From positions 1 to 19,905 of the forward strand of contig CAWGNK010000011.1 in NCBI GenBank assembly GCA_963823945.1: DNA of 19,905 bases. Direction: 5' to 3'. Origin of the DNA: Bog-793 sp963823945. GTDB lineage: Bacteria > Actinomycetota > Acidimicrobiia > Acidimicrobiales > Bog-793. Below, one piece after another: positions 1 to 6,845 of the stretch (positions are counted from its first letter, which is position 1; every line of letters starts with the position of its first letter). The translations under genes and the position numbers were made by a program. The notes under the pieces are model-generated. The model was not told the DNA's origin. It searched no databases and saw only the letters and a list, made by a program, of their open reading frames with translations.

Positions 1-375
1 CGTCGCCTCGATGCCCGGGGACCTCGCGGCACCGATCGACCAGGGCGGAACAACGTCTCCGGGGGCCAGCGCCAGCGCCTGTCGATCGCCCGGGCGCTGG
101 TCAAACAGCCGAAGCTCTACCTGTTCGACGACTGCTTCTCGGCGCTCGACGCCGCCACCGACGCCCGACTGCGCGCTGCACTCAAGACGGCGACGCGTGA
201 CGCCGCCGTCGTCATCGTGGCGCAGCGGGTGAGCACGATCATGCACGCCGACCACATCATCGTCCTCGACGACGGACGGATCGTCGGGATGGGCTCGCAC
301 GCCGAACTGCTGTCGAGCTGCGACGCCTACCGGGAGATCGTCCTGTCCCAGCTGGGTGAGGACGCCGCCACATGA
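1..375 (+). CDS. ABC exporter half, C-terminal end of NBD (partial, frameshifted)
   Basis: This is the last part of the nucleotide-binding domain of an ABC exporter; the gene starts before the window. From about position 52 it reads in frame with signature NVSGGQRQRLSIARAL, Walker B region LYLFDDCFSALD, switch region VAQRVSTI and stop TGA at 373-375. Two residues are non-canonical. Asp stands where the catalytic Glu follows the Walker B Asp, and Gln stands where the switch His is expected. This is the pattern of the degenerate half of a heterodimeric exporter. The next gene overlaps its stop (ATGA), so the two are one operon and very likely one heterodimer. Before about position 48 the sensible family sequence (MPGDLAAPIDQGG) is in another frame, so one base appears to be missing near 47-50. 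This could be a sequencing error or a real lesion. Confidence 0.85.
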   Translation, partial: RRLDARGPRGTDRPGRNNVSGGQRQRLSIARALVKQPKLYLFDDCFSALDAATDARLRAALKTATRDAAVVIVAQRVSTIMHADHIIVLDDGRIVGMGSHAELLSSCDAYREIVLSQLGEDAAT

Positions 376-2315
376 TGGGGGGACGGCCCGGGGGCCGACG
401 CGGGATAGGAACCACAGCGCCCGGGGAGCGCACCAAGGACCTGCGCGGCACCCTGCGGCGCCTGCTGGCGCGGCTGCGGCCCGAGCGGCTCCGCCTCGTC
501 GTCGCACTCGGGCTCGGCGTGATCTCGGTGGCTCTCACGGTCTCCGGGCCCAAGATCCTCGGCAACGCCACGAACGTCCTTTTCGACGGCGTGGTGGGCA
601 GGAGGCTGGCACCCGGGATCACCAAGGCGCAGGCCATCGCCGAGCTGCGGGCCCACGGCGAGCGCCAGCTCGCCGACATGCTCTCCGGGATGAGCTTCAC
701 CCCGGGACACGGCGTCGATCTGTCGCGCCTCGGCCTCATTCTCGGGCTGGCGGCCGGCGTCTATCTGCTCGGCGCGCTCTTCAGCTACGGCCAGGGGTTC
801 CTCATGGCGGGGATCACCCAGCGCACGATGTCCGGGCTGCGGCGCGAGGTCGAGGAGAAGCTGGCGCGCCTGCCGCTGCGGTACTTCGACAGCCACCCGC
901 ACGGTGACACGCTCAGCCGGGTCACGAACGACATCGACAACCTCACGACGACCTTGCAACAGGGGCTCAGCCAGCTGCTCACGTCGGTGCTGACGGTCGT
1001 CGGCGTGATGGGGATGATGTTCTGGATCTCACCGATCCTCGCGGTGGTGTCCGTGGTCGTCATCCCCTGCGCCATCGGGGTCACCTTCTTCATCGCGCGC
1101 CGCAGCCAGGTCCAGTTCGCGGCGCAGTGGAAGCGGACGGGATCGCTGAACGGCCTGGTGGAGGAGACCCACACCGGGCACGTGCTGGTGCAGATCTTCG
1201 GCCGGCGCGCGGCCACGATCGACGAGTTCGGCGGCCAGAACCGGCGCCTGTTCGACGCGAGCTTCCGGGCGCAGTTCCTGTCGGGGATCATCCAACCGGC
1301 GATGCAGTTCCTCGCCAACATCAACTACGTCGTGATCGCCGTGTTCGGCGGCTACCGGGTGGCCTCCGGCGCGATGTCGCTCGGCGACGTGCAGGCCTTC
1401 ATCCAGTACTCGCGTCAGTTCACGATGCCGATCACCCAGATCGCCAGCCAGATGAACCTTCTGCAGTCGGGCCTCGCCTCAGCCGAGCGGGTCTTCGAGT
1501 TCCTCGACGCCTCCGAGGAGACGGCCGACCGGGAGCTGTCCTCGGTGGCGGTGCTGAGCCCGGCGACAGACGGCCGCGTGCAGCTCGAGCACGTCTCGTT
1601 CCGCTACGAGCCCGACAAGCCGCTCATCGAGGACTTCACCCTGGACGCCTCGCCCGGCCAGACCGTGGCGATCGTCGGCCCGACCGGGGCGGGCAAGACC
1701 ACGATCGTCAACCTGCTCGTCCGCTTCTACGAGATCGACGCCGGGCGGATCCTGCTCGACGGCAACGACTACCGCGACCTCACCCGCGACGAGGTGCGCA
1801 GCGCCTACGGCATGGTCCTGCAGGACACCTGGCTGTTCGCCGGCACGATCTGGGACAACATCGGCTACGGCAGGGAGGGCGCGACTCACGAGGAGATCCT
1901 CGAGGCGGCCAGGGCCGCCTACGTCGACCACTTCGTCCGCACCCTGCCCGACGGCTACGACACCGTGCTCGACGACGAAGCCTCGAACATCTCACAGGGT
2001 CAGAAGCAGCTGCTGACGATCGCGCGGGCGTTCCTCGCCAGCCCGGAGATCCTCATCCTCGACGAAGCGACGAGCAACGTCGACACCCGCACCGAAGTGC
2101 TCATCCAGCAGGCGATGATCCGGCTGCGCCGCGGCCGGACGAGCTTCGTCATCGCCCACCGCCTGTCGACGATCCGCGACGCGGACACGATCATCGTCAT
2201 GGACGCCGGGCACATCGTGGAACAGGGCAGCCACGCCCAGCTGCTCGCCCGCGGCGGCTTCTACCACTCCCTCTACCACAGCCAGTTCACCGAGGCCGAC
2301 GGCGTCGCGGGCTGA
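372..2315 (+). CDS. Heterodimeric ABC exporter, TMD-NBD subunit
   Basis: A 647-residue half-transporter that would sit in the cytoplasmic membrane and export lipids, drugs or peptides; the substrate cannot be read. The membrane domain covers about residues 38-350, with hydrophobic runs near 40-60, 117-140 and 205-240. A 50-residue hydrophilic insert lies between the first two helices (about 65-115), which I recall from actinobacterial exporters of the Rv1272c/Rv1273c type. The NBD has Walker A GPTGAGKT (436-443), Walker B ILILDE (560-565, catalytic Glu565) and switch His596. Its signature is ISQGQ (540-544) instead of LSGGQ. This complements the defects of the upstream partner: the degenerate site would pair the partner's Walker B/switch with this signature, leaving one competent ATPase site. 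The ATG at 372 overlaps the upstream stop by 4 nt, implying translational coupling. Confidence 0.95.
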   Translation: MMGGRPGGRRGIGTTAPGERTKDLRGTLRRLLARLRPERLRLVVALGLGVISVALTVSGPKILGNATNVLFDGVVGRRLAPGITKAQAIAELRAHGERQLADMLSGMSFTPGHGVDLSRLGLILGLAAGVYLLGALFSYGQGFLMAGITQRTMSGLRREVEEKLARLPLRYFDSHPHGDTLSRVTNDIDNLTTTLQQGLSQLLTSVLTVVGVMGMMFWISPILAVVSVVVIPCAIGVTFFIARRSQVQFAAQWKRTGSLNGLVEETHTGHVLVQIFGRRAATIDEFGGQNRRLFDASFRAQFLSGIIQPAMQFLANINYVVIAVFGGYRVASGAMSLGDVQAFIQYSRQFTMPITQIASQMNLLQSGLASAERVFEFLDASEETADRELSSVAVLSPATDGRVQLEHVSFRYEPDKPLIEDFTLDASPGQTVAIVGPTGAGKTTIVNLLVRFYEIDAGRILLDGNDYRDLTRDEVRSAYGMVLQDTWLFAGTIWDNIGYGREGATHEEILEAARAAYVDHFVRTLPDGYDTVLDDEASNISQGQKQLLTIARAFLASPEILILDEATSNVDTRTEVLIQQAMIRLRRGRTSFVIAHRLSTIRDADTIIVMDAGHIVEQGSHAQLLARGGFYHSLYHSQFTEADGVAG

Positions 2316-2344
2316 GGCGCCCCGGCGGCCCGACGGGCGGGTGT

Positions 2345-3316
2345 CTAGACCACGATGACGGCCTTGCCGCGCGAGTGCTCGGTCTTCAGGCGGCGGACCG
2401 CATCCGGGGCCTCGGCGAGCGGGAACCTGGTGCCCATGACGGGCGTGAGCTTGCCGGACGCGACGAGCTCGAGCAGGTACTTCAGGTCCTCCGTCTTGAT
2501 CTGCGCGAGGAAGCCGACGAGCTTCCGGCCCACGAACGGCCCCACGAGGCGCGCCAAGGCCAGGCGGCCGATGCCGTCGATCAGCGGTCCCCCCTCGTCG
2601 CCCCCGACCATGACGAGGGTCCCGCCGGGATTGAGGCAACGCCGCAGGCGGTGGAACGGGAGCCTCCCCGCCGTCTCGACGATGAGGTCGTACCGGCGCG
2701 TCCCGTCGGCGAAGTCCTCCGCCGTGTAGTCGACGACGTGGTCGGCGCCGATCGAGCGCACCAGATCCAGCTTCGTCGTGCTGCACACGCCGGTGACCTC
2801 GGCGCCGAGGGCCTTGGCGATCTGCACGGCGTAGGTCCCGACCCCTCCGGCAGCACCGATGACGGCCACCTGCTGTCCCGGCTGCACCTTCCCCCGGTCG
2901 CGCACGGCCTGGAGGGCGGTGCAGCCCGAGACGGGGATCACCGCCGCCTGCTCGAACGTGAGATCGGCCGGCTTGGCCACGAGCCTTGCTTCCGGGGCGT
3001 TCGCATACTCGGCGAAGGCGCCCTCGCCGCTGCCCAACACCTCGTCACCCGGCTTGAACCGGGTCACGTCCGGGCCGACCGCCTCGACGACTCCCGCGAG
3101 GTCCCAACCGCGAACCCGTGACCGCGGACGGCGCAGGCCGAGACCCATGAGGCGCGCCACGTACGGCCGGCCGGTCGTGAGGTGCCAGACACTGGGGTCG
3201 ACCCCGGCCGCCCGGACACCGACGAGCACGTCGCCGTCGCCGACGACGGGCCTGTCGATCTCGCTGAGATGGAGGACGTCCGGTGAGCCGTACACGTCCT
3301 GGACGATCGCCTGCAC
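2345..3316 (-). CDS. Zinc-free MDR NAD(P)-dependent quinone oxidoreductase-like protein
   Basis: A 323-residue medium-chain dehydrogenase/reductase, expected to be cytosolic and to use NAD(P)H on quinones or enones. The GroES-like part covers about residues 1-120 and includes GWDLAGVVEAVG. The Rossmann part has the dinucleotide loop IGAAGGVG (153-160) followed by QIAKALGAEVTGV, and the substrate/C-terminal part ends RGKAVIVV. The catalytic zinc Cys of alcohol dehydrogenases is absent (AAGVDPSVWH near 36-45), so this belongs to the zinc-independent quinone reductase branch. I chose the GTG at 3316 because GGGAGG lies 4-9 nt upstream and VQAIVQDVYG is the usual family N-terminus. A longer reading to 3403 adds residues that look non-coding. 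It is convergent with the ABC operon and divergent from the YceI gene. Confidence 0.9.
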   Translation of the reverse strand: MQAIVQDVYGSPDVLHLSEIDRPVVGDGDVLVGVRAAGVDPSVWHLTTGRPYVARLMGLGLRRPRSRVRGWDLAGVVEAVGPDVTRFKPGDEVLGSGEGAFAEYANAPEARLVAKPADLTFEQAAVIPVSGCTALQAVRDRGKVQPGQQVAVIGAAGGVGTYAVQIAKALGAEVTGVCSTTKLDLVRSIGADHVVDYTAEDFADGTRRYDLIVETAGRLPFHRLRRCLNPGGTLVMVGGDEGGPLIDGIGRLALARLVGPFVGRKLVGFLAQIKTEDLKYLLELVASGKLTPVMGTRFPLAEAPDAVRRLKTEHSRGKAVIVV

Positions 3317-3592
3317 GCCGCCTCCCTCATCGCCGCCAAGAAACCCTGCGGACCGCCAGCCTTGCCGAGAAGTGTCACCCGGAGGGCGGCTCGTTGCAAA
3401 CACGCCGCATCAGGCACCGGCGCCGGCGGTTCACGCTGCGATCACGCTCGGCCATCGTCCCCGCTACGGCCGTCGAATCCGGCCGGCGCCAATCCGAACC
3501 GGCGCGCCCGCCGTAGATCCATGGTGCCATGCCAACAACGACGAGCTCGGGTCCGGTCCCGCGATGAACCTCTCGTTCCGGTGCGCCCGGGT

Positions 3593-3608
3593 TCGCAAAG
3601 GTTTGCGA
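3593..3608. promoter_or_regulatory. Inverted repeat just upstream of the YceI gene
   Basis: TCGCAAA and TTTGCGA form perfect 7-bp arms around a 2-nt centre, ending 5 nt before the ATG at 3614. The AAAGG inside it may double as the ribosome binding site, so binding or folding here could block translation or transcription. The role is inferred from symmetry and position only. Confidence 0.45.
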
Positions 3609-3613
3609 TCGTG

Positions 3614-4411
3614 ATGGCGCGACACCGCTGGGTCCGCTGGGTGGCGGCCGGCGTGATCCTGTTCGTCGGGCTCGCGGTTGCCGGTCCCTTCGTCTACATC
3701 CACTTCATCGAAGGGCCCCCGAAGCCCAAGCTCACGCTGCCCAAGTCGACGGGGACGAACCCGTCGACGGCCCAGGCAACCTCGCTCACGGGGACCTGGA
3801 ACGTCACCACGGGCTCCAGGGCAGGATACCGGGTGCAGGAGGTGCTGCTCGGCCAGAGCGATACGGCAGTCGGCCGCTCGTCCGACGTCTCGGGTTCGCT
3901 CGTCATCGACGGAACCGTCCTGCGCTCGGCGCGCTTCAGCGTCCCGCTCGCCACGGTGATCAGCGACCAAGGCGAACGCAACGCCCAGTTCGACGGGCGC
4001 ATCATGGACGTCGCCCGGTGGCCGACCGCCACGTTCGCCCTCACGTCGCCGGTCCCCTTCGGGCGCGTCCCCGCGGCGGGGAAGGTCACAAGAGCCAGGG
4101 CGCAAGGCGAGCTCACGATGCACGGAGTGACGCACGCCGTGACCGTCACGGTCAGCGCCGAGGTCAAGGGAACCTCGATCTACGTCCTCGCCGACGCGAC
4201 GGTCGTCTTCGCCGACTGGCGCATCCAGAACCCGAGCATCGGCGGCTTCGTGACGACGGCCAACCAGGGCACGCTCGAGGTCCTGCTGCACGTCGTGAAG
4301 GGCGCCGTCCCCGCCACGACAACGACGACCACCCCCAGCCCGGGCCGCCCCGGCGCGGTAACGCTGCCGGCGACGACCCTGCCCCCACTGTCGATCAAGC
4401 CGAAGCACTGA
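3614..4411 (+). CDS. Membrane-anchored YceI-domain protein
   Basis: A 265-residue protein with a short basic N-terminus (MARHRWVRWV), one hydrophobic segment at about 9-30 and then a linker (about 34-58) leading outside the cell. The YceI domain covers about 58-230: it opens with LTGTWNV, carries the expected RNAQFDGRIMD and WPTATF blocks (about 122-141) and has GELTMHGVTHAV (165-176). YceI proteins fold as a lipocalin-like barrel that binds isoprenoid or lipid-like ligands; some are tied to acid or oxidative stress. The tail (about 234-265) is Thr/Pro-rich, low complexity and probably extended. The membrane helix looks like an uncleaved anchor because no clear signal peptidase site follows. 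GTG at 3611 is an alternative start only one codon earlier. Readings that start further upstream are Arg/Pro-rich and unconvincing. Confidence 0.9.
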   Translation: MARHRWVRWVAAGVILFVGLAVAGPFVYIHFIEGPPKPKLTLPKSTGTNPSTAQATSLTGTWNVTTGSRAGYRVQEVLLGQSDTAVGRSSDVSGSLVIDGTVLRSARFSVPLATVISDQGERNAQFDGRIMDVARWPTATFALTSPVPFGRVPAAGKVTRARAQGELTMHGVTHAVTVTVSAEVKGTSIYVLADATVVFADWRIQNPSIGGFVTTANQGTLEVLLHVVKGAVPATTTTTTPSPGRPGAVTLPATTLPPLSIKPKH

Positions 4412-4442
4412 CCCGCCGCCCTCCCGGGTCGAGGCGCCACGA

Positions 4443-4478
4443 GTTCCGTCGACGACGGGTCCCGCGACCCGACGGAAC
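4443..4478. terminator. Hairpin between convergent YceI and Dps genes
   Basis: GTTCCGTC (4443-4450) pairs with GACGGAAC (4471-4478). Inside it GGGTC (4457-4461) pairs with GACCC (4466-4470) around a CCGC loop, leaving a 6-nt bulge on one side. It sits in the 110-bp gap between two converging stop codons, where a bidirectional terminator is expected. There is no T-tract on either side, so intrinsic termination is not certain. Confidence 0.5.
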
Positions 4479-4521
4479 CGGCGGTCCTCGCCCGCACCGC
4501 CGCCCCCGGGGGTCGGGTTGC

Positions 4522-5004
4522 CTACTTCAGCAGGCTCCTCAGCATCCAGGCCGTCTTCTCGTGGATCTGCATCCGCCGCGTGAGCAGATCGGCCGTCGGC
4601 TGGTCGCTCGCCTCGTTGGCGACGACGAAGGTGGCGCGGGCGGTCCGGACCACCGCCTCCTGGCCGGCGACGAGCCGACGAATCATCTCCGTCGCGTCCG
4701 GCGCGTCGGTGTCCTCGGGGATCGACGCCAGCTGTGCGAACTCCCGGAACGTCGCGGGCGCCGGTGCACCGAGGGCCCTGATGCGCTCGGCGATCTCGTC
4801 GACGGCGAGCGCGAGCTCGTTGTACTCGGTCTCGAACATGAGATGGAGGGTCCCGAACATCGGGCCGGTCACGTTCCAGTGGTAGTTGTGCGTCTTCAGG
4901 TACAGGGTGTACGTGTCACCGAGAACCGCTGACAGGCCCCGCACGATCTCTTCGCGCTTCTCGGCAGGGATCCCGATGCCGATGCCCGCATCCACGCTTG
5001 ACAT
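4522..5004 (-). CDS. dps: Dps family ferritin-like protein
   Basis: A 160-residue mini-ferritin, the usual Dps length. Dps forms a 12-subunit shell that oxidises Fe(II) with peroxide, stores iron and shields DNA under stress. The inter-subunit ferroxidase ligands are visible: His42 in THNYHWNV, His54 in GTLHLMF, and Asp69 and Glu73 in DEIAER. Helix C/D sequence continues to the end (RMQIHEKTAWMLRSLLK). The N-terminus before residue 18 is short and not Lys-rich, so direct DNA binding is unproven. The start at 5004 is set by AGGAGG 4-5 nt upstream; the longer frame to 5109 is Arg/Gly-rich and unlikely. It diverges from the universal stress protein gene, and the shared spacer holds a long palindrome. 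Confidence 0.95.
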   Translation of the reverse strand: MSSVDAGIGIGIPAEKREEIVRGLSAVLGDTYTLYLKTHNYHWNVTGPMFGTLHLMFETEYNELALAVDEIAERIRALGAPAPATFREFAQLASIPEDTDAPDATEMIRRLVAGQEAVVRTARATFVVANEASDQPTADLLTRRMQIHEKTAWMLRSLLK

Positions 5005-5179
5005 GTTCCTCCTCGCCCGCACGCTGACTGGTGCTTCCACGCCACCGCCCGGTGGCCGTCGGTCCAAGCGCCGGGCGAATGATCGCCCGCCGTCACCCGA
5101 CGCGGTCATCGTAGTGTCGGCCCCGGCGCGGAGGCCCCAGAAATCGGGGATTCCAGCTTGTCAGTCAGGCAATTCGCGT

Positions 5180-5209
5180 CCACACCCGGTCCCGCGGGAC
5201 CCGGTGTGG
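5180..5209. repeat. 30-bp near-perfect palindrome between dps and usp
   Basis: The core GGTCCCGCGGGACC (5188-5201) is a perfect 14-bp palindrome. It is flanked by one C:C mismatch (5187/5202) and then by the outer arms CCACACC (5180-5186) and GGTGTGG (5203-5209). Its centre lies 190 bp from the dps start and 178 bp from the usp start. A two-fold operator for a dimeric or tetrameric regulator fits. A terminator is less likely because both genes point away from it. Confidence 0.7.
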
Positions 5210-5324
5210 CGCACGCTCGCCTGCCGCCGAACCGCTTGGACGGGTTCTCGGCTTCCGTGCGATCGCCTCTCCGGCCTCGCCTGCCCGTGCGCGGGCCACC
5301 CGGGCCGCGCGGACCTTCGGCCCC

Positions 5325-5353
5325 TTGGGTCGCGACGCCAGCGGGTGTATAGC
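5325..5353 (+). promoter_or_regulatory. Predicted sigma70-type promoter of the universal stress protein gene
   Basis: TTGGGT (5325-5330), a 17-nt spacer and TATAGC (5348-5353) resemble -35 and -10 boxes. A transcript would begin near 5360-5361, exactly at a GTG codon in frame with the protein, so the message could be leaderless or nearly so. Confidence 0.5.
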
Positions 5354-5372
5354 TAGGGGTGTGGAGCCGGAG

Positions 5373-5798
5373 ATGGCGGCGCACGACGTCGTGATCGTCG
5401 GGGTGGACGGCACTCCCTCGTCGGTCGCCGCCCTGCGCTGGGCTGCCCGTCAGGCAGAGCTGACAGGAGCGACGCTCCGGGTGGTGACGACCTGGGCTTT
5501 CCCGGCCACCGTCGGGTGGACGCCGCCCTACCCGGACGATTTCGACCCCGAGGCGGATGCCCGCGGCGTGCAGGGCGAGGCCGTCGCCGAGGCGCTGGGG
5601 ACCGACCCGAAGATCCCGCTGGAGCTCGTCGTCGTCGAAGGCCACGCCTCCGCGACCCTCATCGAGATGTCACATGAAGCGAGCCTGCTCGTCGTCGGCT
5701 GCCGGGGCCACGGCGCGGTCACGGGAATCCTCGTCGGGTCCGTGAGCGAGCACGTCGTGTGCCACGCCGGCTGCCCTGTCGTCGTCGTCCGTCACTGA
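5373..5798 (+). CDS. Universal stress protein (UspA family), single domain
   Basis: A 141-residue cytosolic protein covering one Usp domain. It opens with VVIVGVDGTPSS (conserved Asp12) and ends with a full ATP-binding motif: G109-x2-G112-x9-G122-S123, read as GCRGHGAVTGILVGS, then CPVVVVR. This places it in the ATP-binding branch rather than the UspA branch that lacks this motif. Such proteins act in stress survival, often as dimers. GGAG at 5363-5366 lies 6 nt before ATG 5373. GTG 5361 is an in-frame alternative that would match a leaderless mRNA. It diverges from dps, which fits shared stress control. Confidence 0.93.
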   Translation: MAAHDVVIVGVDGTPSSVAALRWAARQAELTGATLRVVTTWAFPATVGWTPPYPDDFDPEADARGVQGEAVAEALGTDPKIPLELVVVEGHASATLIEMSHEASLLVVGCRGHGAVTGILVGSVSEHVVCHAGCPVVVVRH

Positions 5799-5803
5799 TC
5801 CGA

Positions 5804-5817
5804 CCGCCGTCGGGCGG
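5804..5817. terminator. Short GC hairpin between convergent usp and hydrolase genes
   Basis: CCGCC, loop GTCG, GGCGG: a 5-bp GC stem just after the usp stop and before the converging hydrolase stop. It has no T-tract and is short, so this is a weak terminator candidate. Confidence 0.3.
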
Positions 5818-5849
5818 GAATCGCGCTCCAGAGGGGAATTGACCCCGGG

Positions 5850-6605
5850 TCAGGTGTCCGCGGGGTTGCGGAGGTGCGTCCCGTAGAAGGCGTAGACCTT
5901 CTCCCATCCGTCGACCGCCTGTTCCGGCCGGTACGACGCACGTTCGGTCGCGAAGAAGCCGTGCCCGGCCCCGTCGTAACGATGGAATTCGTGGTCTTTG
6001 CCGTACTTGTGGAGCTCGGCTTCGATCCGGTCGACCTCCTCCGGGGTCGGGAACTGGTCTTCGTTGCCGAAGATGCCGAGGATCGGGCAGTGCATGTCGC
6101 GGGTCAGGTCGAACGGTGCCACCGGTTGCGCGGGGCTCAGGTCCTCCGGGCCCATCACGACGTGCCCACCCCAGCAGTCGACGGCGGCGTCGAGCACGGT
6201 GCTCGAACAGGCCGCGAGGTAGGCGTGACGTCCACCGGAGCAGAACCCGATCACACCTACCCTGCCGTTCGCATCGGGTTGGGAGCGCAGGAAGGCGGCC
6301 GCCCCCTCGATGTCGCCGACGACCTGTGTATCGGGGACGCCCCCCTGGGCCATCGCCGCCGCGGCGAGGTCGTCCCAACGACCCGGGCCGAGACGGGAGT
6401 AGAGATGCGGCGCGACCGCGGCGAAACCGTGGGCGGCAAGGCGGAACGTGACCTGCCGGGTCCATTCGTCCCAGCCAGGCATGTGGTGGACGACGACGAC
6501 CCCGGGAACCGACCCGCTTCCGACGGGGCGGGTGAAGTACGCCTCGATCGGGTCTCCGTTGTGACCGATCACCGTCACGACTTCAGAGCAGATCTCGTCC
6601 GACAT
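5850..6605 (-). CDS. Dienelactone hydrolase family alpha/beta hydrolase
   Basis: A 251-residue cytosolic alpha/beta hydrolase. The catalytic triad is readable: Cys122 in the elbow GFCSGG, Asp183 in GNEDQF and His215 in GAGHGF. Cys in place of Ser as nucleophile is the mark of dienelactone hydrolases. These open the lactone ring of dienelactone to maleylacetate in chloroaromatic breakdown, but many relatives act on other esters. No aromatic pathway genes are nearby, so the substrate is unknown. The start ATG at 6605 has GGAGGGGG about 8 nt upstream; the extra 18 residues of the longer frame look non-coding. It lies downstream of the protease gene on the same strand across a 240-bp gap, so it probably has its own promoter. 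No clear promoter was found in that gap. Confidence 0.92.
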   Translation of the reverse strand: MSDEICSEVVTVIGHNGDPIEAYFTRPVGSGSVPGVVVVHHMPGWDEWTRQVTFRLAAHGFAAVAPHLYSRLGPGRWDDLAAAAMAQGGVPDTQVVGDIEGAAAFLRSQPDANGRVGVIGFCSGGRHAYLAACSSTVLDAAVDCWGGHVVMGPEDLSPAQPVAPFDLTRDMHCPILGIFGNEDQFPTPEEVDRIEAELHKYGKDHEFHRYDGAGHGFFATERASYRPEQAVDGWEKVYAFYGTHLRNPADT

Positions 6606-6845
6606 CGATTCATCCCCCTCCCGGCCAAACCGTCCGTCTGGGGCCGCACCGGCGGTCACGTCGGCGCGGGGTCAAGCGACGGCAGTGTACCGCCGCGCCA
6701 CCGGGCGATCGCGGCCTCTTCGCCCGTCCCGGCGCGCCAGGTCTCCCCGCTCCATCGGCGGTTCGCTGTCGTCCGGTCGCCGTTCAACGTGGCGGGATGC
6801 GACCCGTCCCGGCGCCGACCGGTCCCGAAGTGGTCCGGGTCGGAC

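Larger units (their letters stand above)
5005..5372. other. Divergent dps / usp intergenic region
   Basis: This 368-bp spacer has no convincing gene; the frames in it are Pro/Arg/Gly-rich and have no ribosome binding sites. It contains a 30-bp palindrome almost exactly halfway between the two start codons and a good promoter just before the stress protein gene. I found no convincing promoter for dps by eye. Confidence 0.6.

Noticed and set aside
1127..3121. A 664-codon open frame on the plus strand across the ABC exporter and oxidoreductase genes
   Set aside because: The translation is Arg/Pro/Gly/Asp-rich, has no motif or ribosome site and lies across two well-recognised genes; it is a GC-rich shadow.
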